Assembly (NCBI GenBank): GCA_002633005.1 | Contig: NMRA01000108.1 | Location: 921,065 to 985,064, forward strand | Source of the DNA: Phoronis australis | Taxonomy: Eukaryota; Phoronida; Phoronidae | Direction of reading: 5' to 3' | Length of the DNA stretch: 64,000 bases | Shown here: positions 34,951 to 47,350 of the stretch, piece after piece | Layout: each line of letters opens with the position of its first letter | Numbering within the stretch: the first letter of the stretch is position 1 | Notes under the pieces: generated by a model | Database searches by the model: none | What the model was told of the DNA's origin: nothing | The model's input: the letters and a program-made list of their open reading frames with translations, nothing else | Program-made: the position numbers and the translations under genes

Positions 34951-35789
34951 CTCAGATAGTTTCAACACTGCATTAATGCAATCCTGACCAGTCTTCCACC
35001 AAGACCAGCACGACCAGCTACAGGTAAATCCTATCCAGAGTGTTATGTATTGACAGGCAGTGTCAGGAGAAAAGTATATGCTCGTGTGTAGACAGTCTTT
35101 TCTAGCTTTGGCCAGCATGTGGGAGTCAACATACATAAGCTGAAAATGCCTACCTTTTCAAGGACTGCCTGTTGTCCAGTGTGTTTGTTCCCCAATTGAT
35201 GTAGGTGACTAAGCAATGAGGGGTGCATTCCAACAGCTACAATGGTGTTTGTATAAGGTAGTGGGTATATAAACACACACACACTGCACACACCACAGCC
35301 AATACACTGGAGAGTGGAGGGGTCAGAGGTAAAAGGTCACCTTATGAGGTTATAGATGACCTAAAACACCAGCGCCACCACAATTCAAAATAGTTATATG
35401 CAGACAAGTACTTGTGAAATTTAGCAATTAAGTGGCAGGTGAATGTTGCGTGGTTAGAATTTAACCCTTGAAAACACAATATATTTATTGCCAACTACAC
35501 AGCTTGAGCACGAAAAAATACCATAAAAGTACCATTCGTAACATTGTAAGCCTCAGTGTGGCACAGCAGACTATCAGCAGAAAATCTCCATTCACAAATC
35601 AGCAATTGCATCACAGGTAAATTGTCCATTGAATCCTTTTGTGGGTGTCCATGCTTGCTTGAAGGATAGTATCAAAGCATGGAACAAGCCCATGGGGAAA
35701 TTTTAATTTCATATTTTCACACATAACTAACCTTGAATGACTGGAGAAGGATAAGCAAAGGCAACAACCTGAGCAGTGACCACACTGAC
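34951..35789 (-). CDS. three candidate exons, unidentified gene
   Basis: On the minus strand 35732-35789 follows the strong acceptor CATAATCACCACCTTACAG, reads VSVVTAQVVAFAYPSPVIQ and ends TTCAAG|GTTAGT (phase 1). 35154-35208 lies between ACCCCTCATTGCTTAG and AAAAG|GTAGGC; two frames are open, HLHQLGNKHTGQQAVLEK and TYINWGTNTLDNRQSLK. The latter continues the phase of the first exon. 34951-35017 (acceptor GGATTTACCTGTAG) reads WSCWSWWKTGQDCINAVLKL in the matching phase. Splice sites are good. Product not recognised. Confidence 0.3.
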
Positions 35790-36272
35790 CTGTAAGGTGG
35801 TGATTATGTAACAATACACCAGCTCCCAAATATCAGGTGTGGTGATAAGGCACCTTCCTCCAATTAACAGGTTCTAAGCAATCTTCTTCACAATCAACAC
35901 CAGCCAGAACAGGTGTTTTGGAGCATTCTTTTCTTGTGAACACAATTCCTATCTTAAGAGGTGAACTTCTTCTCTTGTGCACTACATTTTTGTCCTTTTG
36001 AACTTATTTCTCACCTCTTGAACCATGTCTTGTGAAAAGAAGTATGGTTGGAGAGGGAAAGAAAGAACATTTTAGACCAAAATTGTGATAGATAAGAAAC
36101 AAGTCTCAGGAATATAGTATTAATGCGAAAAGAATGCTGGAAATGCAGCAACAAGCGAAAAATTCTCAAACCTTAATTAATGCTTACCAATGCAATGAAC
36201 TATGAAAAATCTACCAAGAATGACAAAATTTCTTTCAGCATTTTCTCACTAATTTCATTGTCCCTGCCTCAG

Positions 36273-36367
36273 CGTTGAGAAGAGAGCTAGTCGGGAAGAC
36301 CACTAACGTCTTCTATTGGATCAAAGCCAAAGAAGATCACAACTTCATAGAAAACGGGATGACTTAA
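36273..36367 (+). CDS. candidate terminal exon, plus strand
   Basis: After the very good acceptor TTTCATTGTCCCTGCCTCAG, the plus strand reads LRRELVGKTTNVFYWIKAKE and DHNFIENGMT to a TAA, entering in phase 1. No partner exon was found upstream. It might be a real last exon, a relic of an inserted gene, or chance. Confidence 0.22.
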
Positions 36368-36633
36368 CTCCAAAGCATACACAGATAGGAGCTCTCAACA
36401 AAGTTATCGACAGGACTGGATCCTTGTCAACAATGACCTTTTAATATACCTGTTCTTCCCACACCAACATATCACTCCTCAACTATGGAATGTACAGACT
36501 GACACCAACATTACTGCTACTGCAGGGGCTTTATGACATTGAAAATTCCCTAAGGCGGCTGGATTAGAGTTATGATCAGCATTGTGAGTTTTTGAGAAAG
36601 TGGAAATAATCCTCTGTACACGTCACAGTGTTG

Positions 36634-36865
36634 GGTAATACTTCACTTATTTAACACAAAAGGACAACAATTGAAATTTCATTTTGTAAAATGTCTCCAC
36701 AAAGAAAAAAGTTAGAACATTTTAGTCTATTACAGGAAGATATTGTAGTTTGAATACGTCACAAAACAACATTTTTTTGCAAAAAGGTATTCAGCCTTTG
36801 AAAAATGGAAAATTACAATTTTGGTAAATATTTTTGTGAAAAATAAGTGGAGAATTGCCTTACCA
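36634..36865 (-). mobile_element. GGTAAA-family MITE, copy
   Basis: The left end is GGTAATACTTCACTTATTTA and the right end AAATAAGTGGAGAATTGCC then TTACC, as inverted repeats. The interior has GAACATTTTAGTCTATTAC and CAGCCTTTGAAAAATGGAAA, shared with 43090-43325. Confidence 0.6.
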
Positions 36866-37924
36866 ATACAAAGTTACTTGACGCCCAATTTGACCGGCAT
36901 CCAAAGAAACAAAACTCAGAGAAATTACAGCAAAAATTTCTGCAAACACATTAAATTGGCCGCCACCCATTAACTCACAACTAGAAAGCACCATTGAGAG
37001 GCCTGGCCATAATTGAATTGATAAATGACATCGCAGATCAAAGAGAAATGAGAAAAGTCTTTCTCAGACAGTAATCAGGACAACAAGTCAACTCTGCTAA
37101 TGTTTGGGCACAAAACTGAATTAACACCAAATCTTATCGATTCCGACTGCCCACAACGAATTACAGCTTACGTTCCATTCTCACTCAATATAAATGCTGA
37201 TAGCAAAACATCTAGAGAGTACAAACAACCATCTTAGGTACACAGCAAAATACACTAACCAGATTATCAAAATCTTTGAATAAATAGTGAAAGATTCTCT
37301 TCAGACTATTAATCACTGCAACCAGGTCTCAACAATGTTTTAGAATGCTCAGAAAAATAATCAAACCCATTTCAAACACCTGCAAGTTCTTCTACTTTAT
37401 CAGTACATTTGAATAGTTTTTTTCCAAATTACTTGAGGCTTTTTGAAAATATTTAAACTAAGCCCAATCATTCGCTACACTGTTTCATAAAAGATGCCAC
37501 TTGGACATGACCTTTTTATCAACAAAATCAATTCTCGAATTACATTATATTCTTTTGATCTCGGCAAAGTCAGGGGCAGTTACACTCACAGCTTAAAAGG
37601 CACAGAACTGTGTGTTCACAGAACTATTAAATTACAAAATGATTCACCTGGCCGAAGCCTGAAGAAAACTTTTAGATTTTAAGAAAGCATTTGATTGGTA
37701 AGTTGGCATCACAGGCCACCTGACATGCTCAAACTGACCAAAGTGTGGCAGCGCCTAGACTACTCAACGTTTCATAGTGATTTGCCCTCTTTATTAAAAG
37801 TTCGCTGCTATGTACACGATGGACACATGACCTACTTGAAGGAAATCTGCAAATCATACAGGTGTATCATCAGGCCAACTTAGGTGCCTGACACTCAACT
37901 GAGGGTATTGGCGTCTCTGCTTTC
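36866..37924. other. no supported gene
   Basis: No supported feature. Two short plus frames at 37494-37883 have no ATG context or motifs. Confidence 0.35.
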
Positions 37925-38357
37925 TGAAGGGCCTTTCATACTAACGTCGACAGCATCAGTTAACTTCACAGTAAACAGGTGGGTTTAACAGTGGAGCGTC
38001 GATGCCGTGGTGCAGTATGAATAGTCAACTTCGGTCCCAGGTGCTACTGTTATCGTCAACAATTAAGGGGTAGTGTCGTCACTAATAGTTGCTTATATTT
38101 TGCTTGAATAATCACTAATCGAAGTAAAAATAGTTTTATGTCAATTAGCACATGTAAATGTTCCCAAATTGTCACATTAAAAAAAACCTTAGCGTGCAAC
38201 GCTACCTTGCGAATACGTCGATGACAACAGCGTTACCTACTGTTTACTTCAATGTCTGTTAACTACCGAAGCCGGTATGAACGGTTTAGTTAACTTCCTA
38301 GTTTATGTCGACGCTTCGAAGCTGAGCTCGGAGTTAAGTCAGTATGAAAAGGCCTCG
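37925..38357 (+). mobile_element. 430-bp inverted-repeat element (GAAGGGCCTTTCATACT)
   Basis: The left end GAAGGGCCTTTCATACTAAC is matched inversely by the right end AGTATGAAAAGGCCTCG. Inner parts also match: GTCGAC and GTTAACTTC occur in both halves, inverted. No coding frame. The related element at 46665-47302 shares the ends and the GTTAAC-rich interior. No target duplication identified. Confidence 0.6.
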
Positions 38358-41300
38358 AGACGGAGATGGGAATTTCTTGGTTGAAGGAAAGCTATCCAAA
38401 TCCTCACCAGCAATGCCTCAAGTAGCCAAAACTAACAATAACATTTTGCAGAAGTGATTCCAACATTGAAAGGAATTTTTAATCACTGGAGGGAAATTTG
38501 TAGGTCTGATGAGGGAATTTGGCATGATTTTTAAATATTTTTCGTAGCAGAATGGGGTCGATATTCGGCCTTAAAGTCAAAGCATTGAAGGCCTTCAAAT
38601 TCCTGAGACAAACCAGCACATTAGAAGACTTCATCCATGAACAACTGTGTACCATGGGGTCCCCATGAGTGATAACAAAGCAAGAAGTCCAATGGGCCCA
38701 ACCCTGAGACATGAACACATTTGGGGCACCACACAAAACATGAGCCTACCTGCCAGCTTTTTTCTGAAAAACAAAATGCTAAGTCATTCCCAGTGCTGCG
38801 CACAAAACCCTCAATCTAGTTCAACATTATTTGCAACCATGTACAAATTAATAACTCCACTACTTTGTGACCACAGTAAGAGCTTCGAAAATAAGTTCAT
38901 ATTGTAGCAACTTAATACGTATGTAGGTTCCACAAGATGACCGGAGCACTTAGCATTCAAGTACTGTATCCTATGTTCGAATTGAATTTCCACTTCAGAA
39001 ACACAGAAATGATTCTTTCACTTGTTCTAAACATAGCGTATCAGCTTTGTCAAAAAATCCCCTGCACTGGAGCTAGAACCAAACAACTGGTTGAGTTTGG
39101 TGCCAAAACACAGATTTTTTTGTTCTCTGAAATAACGGTTGACTGTGACAGTTTCCATGCACCACAATTACAAACTTTAGGCTTACTTCCAAGAAAAGCA
39201 ACATTAATTCCCAGGAAAACCATATATCCTGGTACTCATATTTTAGAATATTTTTGTTTTGGGACATCCTGCATATGTCGTAAAGACATTTGATAAAGTT
39301 TCCGTTCTTTGCAGCGAGGTGGTGACTCTATGAAATTATCAAAATGATAATTTTGCTAATTATTTGTTTACACCAAAGACTTTAAATTATTTAAAATCGG
39401 ATTGAGGTTCAGCCCGAGTTAGGAAATGTAAGTAAGTAGTTTGAACCATAAATCAATTCAACATGTACCCACTCGTGGAGGTCCTCATTTGAATAGATTT
39501 TAAAACCTAAGCGATTCCTACCTTGTAAGGTGTGACCCAGTGAGGGAAAACGTGTGTCCTATACTAGGGCATGTCCAGACCTTGGTTCTATTACCTTTGT
39601 CCAAGTTTTCCCATGTTGCTTAGGAACGGCAACAGTAAGAAGGGCGAGTGAGGCTCCTTGAAATCTGGAGGGACGTGAGTTTGTTCTGAAAAGGTAGAAG
39701 GATTTCCCTGAGCAATTGGAATCTTGGAGCAGATCTTATGTAGTGTTGACAGGGAGGCGACTTACAGCAGCAGCTCAGGATAATTTGATTCATAGTGAAT
39801 GGATTCAGAATACAGTACTTGTGTGAGCAACCCCCTACGGTCATTAATTGGGGAACTCAAAAATGACGGGGGGGGGGGCGTTAAGGTAAGCATGGTCTCT
39901 TAAAAAATTTTTTTTTGAGAAGTCGGAGGGGGTACCTACACGAATGACTGATCGGGTTAACACCCAGGGAGCTACATAGACATTGAACTTCACATGCAAG
40001 AGTTAATTAAAACACAAGTCAATTGTCAGCAATGTAGTAATGGACTTGCAGTCTAGAATGGAGCGATCGTGTGCAGTAGTTCAACAGTTTGACCAATTAA
40101 TTTTTACGTAACACATCTTCGAAATATCGGATGCAAATCTTACACACACATAATGAGTTGGCCACGTGCTGCTCACACAAATATCATCACCACTTTGCAC
40201 ACATGTACGATCAAATGAAGAAGCACATTGAGTAAGATAATATTTGAATGCGTGTGAACCAAAAGAACCATTTCAGGTTTCCTTTGATAAAGAGCAGGGC
40301 AGCATGGGTAGACCTATTTTCCCACTCCAATAAGGCAAGTTTCTGCCGAAACTGGCCATCACACAAAGCTAAGCGACTTGTGTACATTTTGGGACAAGAC
40401 CGACATTCACAAAGATTCAGGCACTTATAAGGGAGTCTCTAGCATATACATATTGCCTCGGTTAAGCCGAGCATGGACGAGACAATTACTAAAGAGGAAG
40501 TTTGAAAATTTTGGGGATGGGCGGTAAGTCAACTAGCCACAGCATCAAGGTTATGTTGGACCTTAAAGAGAAGTCTGTCCATTCAGCCAAATAACTACAA
40601 AATTCAATAAATTTTACCCAGTAAAAGTAAATATTTTCTCAAAGTAGAAACTTGCAGAATTTGATTTTTGACTTCATACTTATCTGTAAATAATTGAGTC
40701 ATGTGATCAAGTCTTTATAGCAAGATTTCTCAACAAGAAAGGTACATTTGTTGCAAAAGAAACAATACATTATAAATAACATGACCCAATTTCATTTAAA
40801 TTTTATGCAACTTCTTTCATAAAACCATAAAAGTCCTATTTTTGATACATCTCATGCAAAAGTGGAACATTTTGAAAACAATTTGTACCCACAAACGGAT
40901 ATTGAGTAGTGGGATCGAGGCCAACAGAAAACTGTTCACCTGCCATTTACGAGTGTTTATGAAAATGATCAGTTTCTTTCTTCATCAGATGTGCTTTCTT
41001 TTGTTTATTCACTATGTGCGTCTATTGAGAGCACGTCATCGGGTAGCTACAGCGACAAAGAACAAGATGTTTTGCTAGACCCACGTAATTGTATATCGGT
41101 GCCGTGGCCTCTGCTGATAACTTTGAAATAGCTTCGCTCTGATCGTTCCCACCAGCCGAAGTTTTGGCGAGTTGCAAAGCTTCATTTTTAAAGCCCACTA
41201 TTTCCAGCAATGAGTTTCGCTTGCAGGTTAACTACTGGAGTAAACCTTTCCCACTTACCAAACTTCAGTAAAAACGAAGTTTCACCTCTAATGGGAAAGC

Positions 41301-42514
41301 ACCTCAAGTGGATGCAAGTGAAACAATTTCAAGGCAATTTCACAGTCTAGTTCATTTAGAAAACATCTAACAGCTTCCTGGCACATCAACCTGTGTAATG
41401 TTACGCAGGCCACTTCCCTGAGATTAGCCAAATTACCATAAACTATCAAAGGCAAAGGGAAATTGATGAAGTGCTGTGTGATTTATCAGGGCTTAGAGAT
41501 AAATTGTACCCAAAGGATGTAATTATATAGAGAGTGATTTTGACTCCGACTGAAAAACTAGAATGAAGCTAGCGTTATCTTTGCGAGATTCTAATTAGTA
41601 AAAAACAAAACACATGATAAATCGAGTAGTTAAGCGGTATTAATGGCAAAATCAAAGTCGTGGCATTTGATTATCAATCACAACATCACACAAGCAATTG
41701 GTTTTAGTTTTGAAAGGAGATAAAAGGTGGAAAATGCTGGCAACAAGCAGCGTAACGTGTTACATCCAGTCACGGGGATCACTTCCTATTTAGGGGGGTA
41801 CGCATCAGCAGAATCGAAAATGTTCCTTCAGATGACATAAATCCAACAACTGCAGGAAAACAAAAGAAATAACAAACAGCCAGCTTGCAACAGAAATTTG
41901 TGTTCGTTAAGTGACTCCTTGGGTCTTCCGCTGGCGCACTAGTAAATTTTAAGCGTCCTAACTGACCCAGTTTGTCAAAACAACAGAAGAAAATCAGATT
42001 TGTATACAATATATTTCCTTTGACACTGCCATCAGGTAATGGAGGAAACGAACCATAGGTGGATTTAGGGTGGCTGGGGTCCAAGAGCCCCTTGGGCATG
42101 ACCAAAAACACTGATGACATATCCCTTAGGATAATCCTGACTGCACTTCTTATTCATACTGTTCTACCAGGATGAACACCCGACCATTGAAAAATAAAAA
42201 TGACAATGACAAAACACCGTCACTGCAAACAAATTTAAAGCTCTCCAGTATATTTCCAAACATTTTGTTTTCATTTGCATAAGCTAAGGCTGTAGAATGT
42301 CAAGAAACAACTTCAGCCAGCAATGTCCCATCAATCAAGCTGCAAGAACAAAGTACTCTCAACATGAAAAATCAAGCTGACATTTCCTTGTTCTGGAGTG
42401 GCATTTTTTGTTTTTTCTGGAACATAGGCTAATTCTTTGCTTCTATATTTGCGAAAGTTGTCATTTCAGAATTTTCAAAGGCTATTTATATCACTGTAAA
42501 TACCACATTGCAAA
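38358..42514. other. no supported gene
   Basis: About 4 kb with no supported gene. Overlapping frames of up to 118 codons occur on both strands. A G-run lies near 39868-39878. 40600-40860 has diverged words of the GGTAAA family but no clear ends. Confidence 0.35.
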
Positions 42515-42686
42515 ATGTTATTTCACAATATCTCCACAGAACAAATGAAGTTAGTGATAGACTCAAATTTTGTTTTTATTGACGGAAACAGGTGGGAAAC
42601 AATGCGTGTTGTTTCCGTTGTTGCACTCTTAACCACCTACCTGTGTACAGATGACCATCTGATTTTCGATACTGAAAAACTATTGG

Positions 42687-42783
42687 TTGGCAAGGACATG
42701 TTGGCAAGGACATGTTGGCAAGGACATGTTGGCAAGGACATGTTGGCAAGGACATGTTGGCAAGGACATGTTGGCAAGGACAA
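42687..42783 (+). repeat. 14-bp minisatellite, 6 perfect copies plus 1
   Basis: TTGGCAAGGACATG repeats at 42687, 42701, 42715, 42729, 42743 and 42757 without a single difference. A seventh copy at 42771 changes at its end. Perfect identity means recent expansion or active homogenisation. It lies in a 106-codon plus frame, but 14 is not a multiple of three, so all frames are read in turn and the frame says nothing about coding. Confidence 0.97.
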
Positions 42784-42867
42784 CCTAATGGTGAGAAAAA
42801 TGGAAAAGCCCAAGAGCAGTCACGAATACCGATGATCCAACACTCCCGCAGTCAAAGATATTACATC

Positions 42868-43020
42868 CAGCACTGTAGGTAAATTAAGAGGTAAGTAGGC
42901 GCCCAAAGCCTACCGTACCACCTTGAGCACTGAACATAACTTACAGAGCATAGGTGCTACGTTCAAATGCCAAAAGGTGGTTGGCTGCACCATGTGTGCC
43001 TACGCACCATTACAGCACTG
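42868..43020 (+). mobile_element. 153-bp hAT-like MITE with perfect 8-bp duplication
   Basis: The element starts CAGCACTGTAGG and ends TTACAGCACTG, and is flanked on both sides by ATTACATC (42860-42867 and 43021-43028). The 8-bp duplication and CAG..CTG ends fit the hAT superfamily. The interior (GAGGTAAGTAGGCGCC, TTGAGCACTGAAC) matches the element at 44009 in the opposite orientation. No coding frame. Confidence 0.85.
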
Positions 43021-43089
43021 ATTACATCCTCATAATCAATTCATCACGTGAATTTTCAAAACACAGCAAGAACACCTGGTTTATCTACA

Positions 43090-43325
43090 GTAATTCTTCT
43101 CAAGTTTAGCACACAACATGACCAATAAGTGAAGTTGTATTTTGCCAAATTTATCAAAAAAATATAGATCAAGAAAATTTTAGTCTATTGCCTGCAAGGC
43201 GTGTACTTCGTAGACGTCATAAAACAACTTTTGGTAAATTTCCATTCTTTTCAGTAAAGTAATCAGCCTTTGAAGAACGGGAAAACGACAATTTTTCGTG
43301 CGAAACAAGTGGAAAATTACGATAA
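43090..43325 (-). mobile_element. GGTAAA-family MITE, copy
   Basis: The left part is AGTAATTCTTCTCAAGTTTA with CACAACATGACCAATAAGTG. The right part is GAAAACGACAATTTTTCGTG then CAAGTGGAAAATTAC. It shares TCAGCCTTTGAAGAACGG with the copy at 36634. It lies between the two hAT-like MITEs. Confidence 0.55.
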
Positions 43326-44008
43326 CAAAAATCTGGTGGCAGTAATTCTTGAACAATAACTGTTGTCATTACTAGTGCTCTGTCCATCATCAATAGAAAG
43401 TCATGAAATTTACTTTTAGTTGCTTAGCCAATTTAAATAAAGCTATTGATTTCTATTCATTTATGACGCGGACGAAATTTGCTGAAAATCTATACTAAGT
43501 GATCTTTTGTCAAAAACAAAAATGGTTCACGACAGCATTGAAAAACCATTTCTCCACCATCTTGGTCAAGTACAGGGTGAACCATGAAACAAAACCACAA
43601 AATTCTATATAAAATTCTCTATTTTAAATCTTTTGGAAAGAACAAAAAGAACAATGCAGACTGACTCATATGGTTAAACAAAGTGGAAAGATCGTCCATA
43701 GACTGAAATCCAGGTATACCAAACTTGAAAAAATAAATGTATGCGTATAAGGTTAAAGTGCTTCAAACCACCGTTTATCTTGTTTTGATGAGTGACTACA
43801 TTTCCAGCATCATTAAACCTTACTTTCTAGTGCACGGCATATCACAATTGTGAATTCAATGTCCCAAAGACAAGAAAATGGAAGAAAAGCGACTTCAACT
43901 GAAAGTTTCTTAGCTCCACAGTATGAAAGTTGCATGAAAGTACCCAGCGCCAGTGTGTCACGTCCACCAACACACAAGTTTCTTGGAAAAGCATGTGCCA
44001 TATCCACG
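43326..44008. other. nothing firm seen
   Basis: Overlapping minus-strand frames of about 90 codons run into the MITE at 44009 and are not supported. Nothing else found. Confidence 0.35.
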
Positions 44009-44168
44009 CAGTGCTGTAGTGGGGCGTAGGCACACGTAGGCGCAGCCAACCAACGACCTTTTGGCCTTTGAACATAGCGCCTACGCACCGTAAGTTACGT
44101 TCAGTGCTCAAGGTGATACGTTGGGCTTTTGGCGCCTACTTACCTCTAATTTTACCACTACAGCACTG
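44009..44168 (-). mobile_element. 160-bp hAT-like MITE, inverted copy
   Basis: The ends CAGTGCTGTAGTGG and CCACTACAGCACTG form a perfect 14-bp inverted repeat. The flanks TATCCACG (44001-44008) and TATCCACA (44169-44176) are an 8-bp target duplication with one change. It is the reverse-orientation partner of 42868-43020. Confidence 0.88.
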
Positions 44169-46324
44169 TATCCACACTTCTCCAATGTCTTGCGGGAAAA
44201 TGAAAAGTGCCACAGCATATATCGTACTACGTTGTCAGAACCACCACAACACTTGCAATGCTTCACCATTCTTCATTATACCATAAACCATGGAAAAACA
44301 AGCAGCAATATCCGACGACTTTTCACACTAAACAAAATGGAGGATGACTAGCGCTGTGACTGGTTGTATCGACAAATGCTCGTAACTCCAGTCAGCCAAT
44401 GAACATATAGTCAGGTAGTGCGGGTGTTCTAATTTGACAGATAGTTGACTGTTTGTGTTTTTTGTTTTTGATACTAAATTGGTAATTCTCAGCATTTTAA
44501 TAAATTTAGTTTTATTTTGTGTTTAATTTTTTGGGTCACCCTGTACGCCACATACACAGCAGTCCAGCTAGAAGGGGACAGGATAGATGCCAGTCACTGA
44601 GACCTTAGGAGAACTTATGACCAAAAGCTGAATTTGATTTCTTAAGTGAATACACAGCAAATGCCCAACAAAACAATGCCCCTTTCCAACAGAATTCCCT
44701 AAAAAGATTCACTCCTGCTGGTATTCTACATGACGGGGCTCACTTTCAGAGTAATGCCTCATGGAAGGGTTTAGTTTGGAAACAATTGTTAGCTATTGTT
44801 GAAATAACCCATACAAGTAGGTGATGTTATAAGAGCGCAACTCAACAAAGGGTGTCTTTTTCATGAAAGCTGGGTACAAATGGTCTCCTTTTTCCGTGTT
44901 CTATTATATAAAGTGCGGGTCTCCTAATTCCCCAGCTACACACTCACATCAAAAAAGTGGAGTGCCCCCCCCCCCGTTTGATTCTGCTTTAGAACCTGTC
45001 TTGTCTTGCCAGCCAATGAACATTTCAAAACCAGGAACTAATTTAAATGAGCCTGTCACAGGCCTCTTTAAAATGTAATCAAAACACTACATCACTGTTG
45101 ATGACTTCAAGATTAAGATCGTAGCAGGTGTAACATTCATGAGTCAAGAACATTTGTAAAACACATACCCACAAGGCTGACAAATATGGCAACCATCCTG
45201 TGTTATGAATCCCTTCAACTCGAACACTCACTCTCTACAACTCTCAAACCTACCGAATGTCCAACTGCACACACTTCATTTTAACACACAATGTGGTAGG
45301 CAAGAATAATTTTATTGTGTGAAATTCAGCAAAAATAATCTTCAATAAATTTTTACCTCATCGTATACATGAACTGTCCTACGCAGTTTTTGTAAACCAA
45401 GAGTTAGGTCAAAGGTTAAGAACATTTTAACAACATTCTTTCCCTTTTGAGCTTATGGATGATGCAGTTAATTGCACACAAAGCAAATCAGACAAGGGGT
45501 AAAATTTTGGAAGATACATCATACAGTTTTTTAATAAATTAAATCCAAAAAGTCAGATAGTGTACAAGTCCATGGGCAGATTTAAAGGACTTCTTACAGA
45601 CACGGCCACACATAAAAACGCCATTAGCAAGCCATTTTAGTAGTACCTACATGGATATTATTCTCCTTCAGAAATTGCAGTTGGGTTATGTGGAACAGTA
45701 AGAACACAGAAAAAATGTCCAAATCAGGACAACTTCATAAGACCGTATCTTAGAAATGGGTGATCAGATTCATAAGAAATGTTTATATAATACCCTTTAT
45801 CCACTGTTCCCCACGATGTTACGAAATCGCTTTTAAAGTGTTCCACTTTTGTATGAGGGCCTATCAAAAATTTGGACTTTTACTATTTTCGTGAAAAAAA
45901 ATCAAAAGTTGCAGAAGACGAAAAACTAAATATTTTGAAAACTGTGACAGTTTTTTGAGATTAAAGCTTGAGCATTTACCGATATTAAATGAAATTTGGT
46001 CACGTTATTTATACTGCTGTTTTGCCATAAATCTAAGTTCCTTATTTGATGTATCTACTAAACACGAGATACAATTAATATCATATTGGTAAAAAGTTAA
46101 AAATCATGATCTACAAACTTTCTACTTTTAGAAAACATTATACTTTTACTAAATTAAAAAAATCTACAGTTCTATGATTACTTTGTTAAATACGCAGTCT
46201 TGTCAATAAAATCCCACGTACCCTAAAAACATCCTAGATCCTACCACGTAGACCCATACGAGCCCCAACCTCAACAATCACTAATCACAACAAACTTTCC
46301 TCTTCCCTTACAAACACCACTTTT
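44169..46324. other. no supported gene
   Basis: No supported gene. A short C-run lies near 44957-44965. 45820-46060 resembles 24400-24560, so an additional old repeat is likely. Confidence 0.35.
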
Positions 46325-46563
46325 GGTAAAACCTCACTAACTTTGGATAAAAACAATAATTTGCTTTTTTCATTTTTCAGAAGCTTCCACCATTATTGAC
46401 AATGGCCACCATTTCTTAGTATCATGGTCATATGGTGGTTATGGTATAGATCTATAGGATTTAGCATTTATTTGGTGATCCCTACTAATCTTTTGTGAGA
46501 AATCAAAAAATTAAATTTTACCTCTCAGCCATGTCGTGTTCTAAATTGATTGGATTTTACCAT
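46325..46563 (+). mobile_element. GGTAAA-family MITE, good copy
   Basis: The left end is GGTAAAACCTCACTAACTTT and the right end AAATTGATTGGATTTTACC. Length is 239 bp. The interior has CATTTTTCAGAAGCTT and CTCTCAGCCATGTCGTG. One of the copies in which both ends are easiest to see. Confidence 0.7.
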
Positions 46564-46664
46564 ACACCATCTTTGTACAGCGTCCCAATTCTGCAAAGAC
46601 ACAGTAGTTTTGCAGTGGGGGAAGCATTGTGAAATCCTACCTCTAAATGTAGCCTACATGATTT

Positions 46665-47302
46665 CCTAAGGCTGTTTCTCATACAGTTAACTTTGCTACT
46701 ACCCAAGCTTCAATGTTAACTGTGGTTAATGCGAACTTAAGCGTTAGCGTTCCCTTCAGCTTAGGAGTTATAGTTCAGCGAGGTTATCACTAGGCAGCGC
46801 TAATATGAACATTGGTCATATGCTTTACTGTTTTCGTCAGTGCTTGTAATAAAAATGGCAAGGACCTTTCCCTCTCCCCAAAACTAGAATGTCAGTTCAC
46901 ACATTGGGACGATGACCATGTACTAGAAAATGACATATGAAAAAATTGACTACTGAGTAGGCTAACGGCGGTACGGCGTGGTAGGAACTCGTTTTGCGTA
47001 CACTTTACGTTCAGTGATTTTTAAATGTAAAGAATCCCGTAAATACATGGATGAAATGAAACAGAATGCTTATATTGCCAAAATGATAATTACTAGAACA
47101 AAATATTAACAATTAGTAACCAGTTACTGCCCACTGTTGGCAAACGCAAGCAGTGACCTCTGCCGATAACTCCAATGGCATCGAAGTTAAGTGTTCCCAT
47201 TGCAGCAAAGCGAGTTAACTCATGCTGTTAACTTCAATTCACGACCAAAGTTAAGTGTACCCATTGACTGAAGCTTCGGAGCCAGTGAGAAGGGCCTTTT
47301 AG
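46665..47302 (+). mobile_element. 640-bp inverted-repeat element, relative of 37925
   Basis: The left part AAGGCTGTTTCTCATAC and the right part GTGAGAAGGGCCTTTT are inverted. GTTAACTT words and AAGCTTC are repeated inversely in both halves. The interior contains a GC-richer stretch (GGCGGTACGGCGTGGTAGG). No coding frame found. Confidence 0.5.
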
Positions 47303-47350
47303 ACTATAAACAGAGTAGAGTTCATTGATTGCTTCTTCTAATTGTTCTGT

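Noticed and set aside
42515-42835. Plus frame containing a 14-residue protein repeat
   Set aside because: The repeat is a 14-bp DNA minisatellite read through all three frames, so it says nothing about coding.
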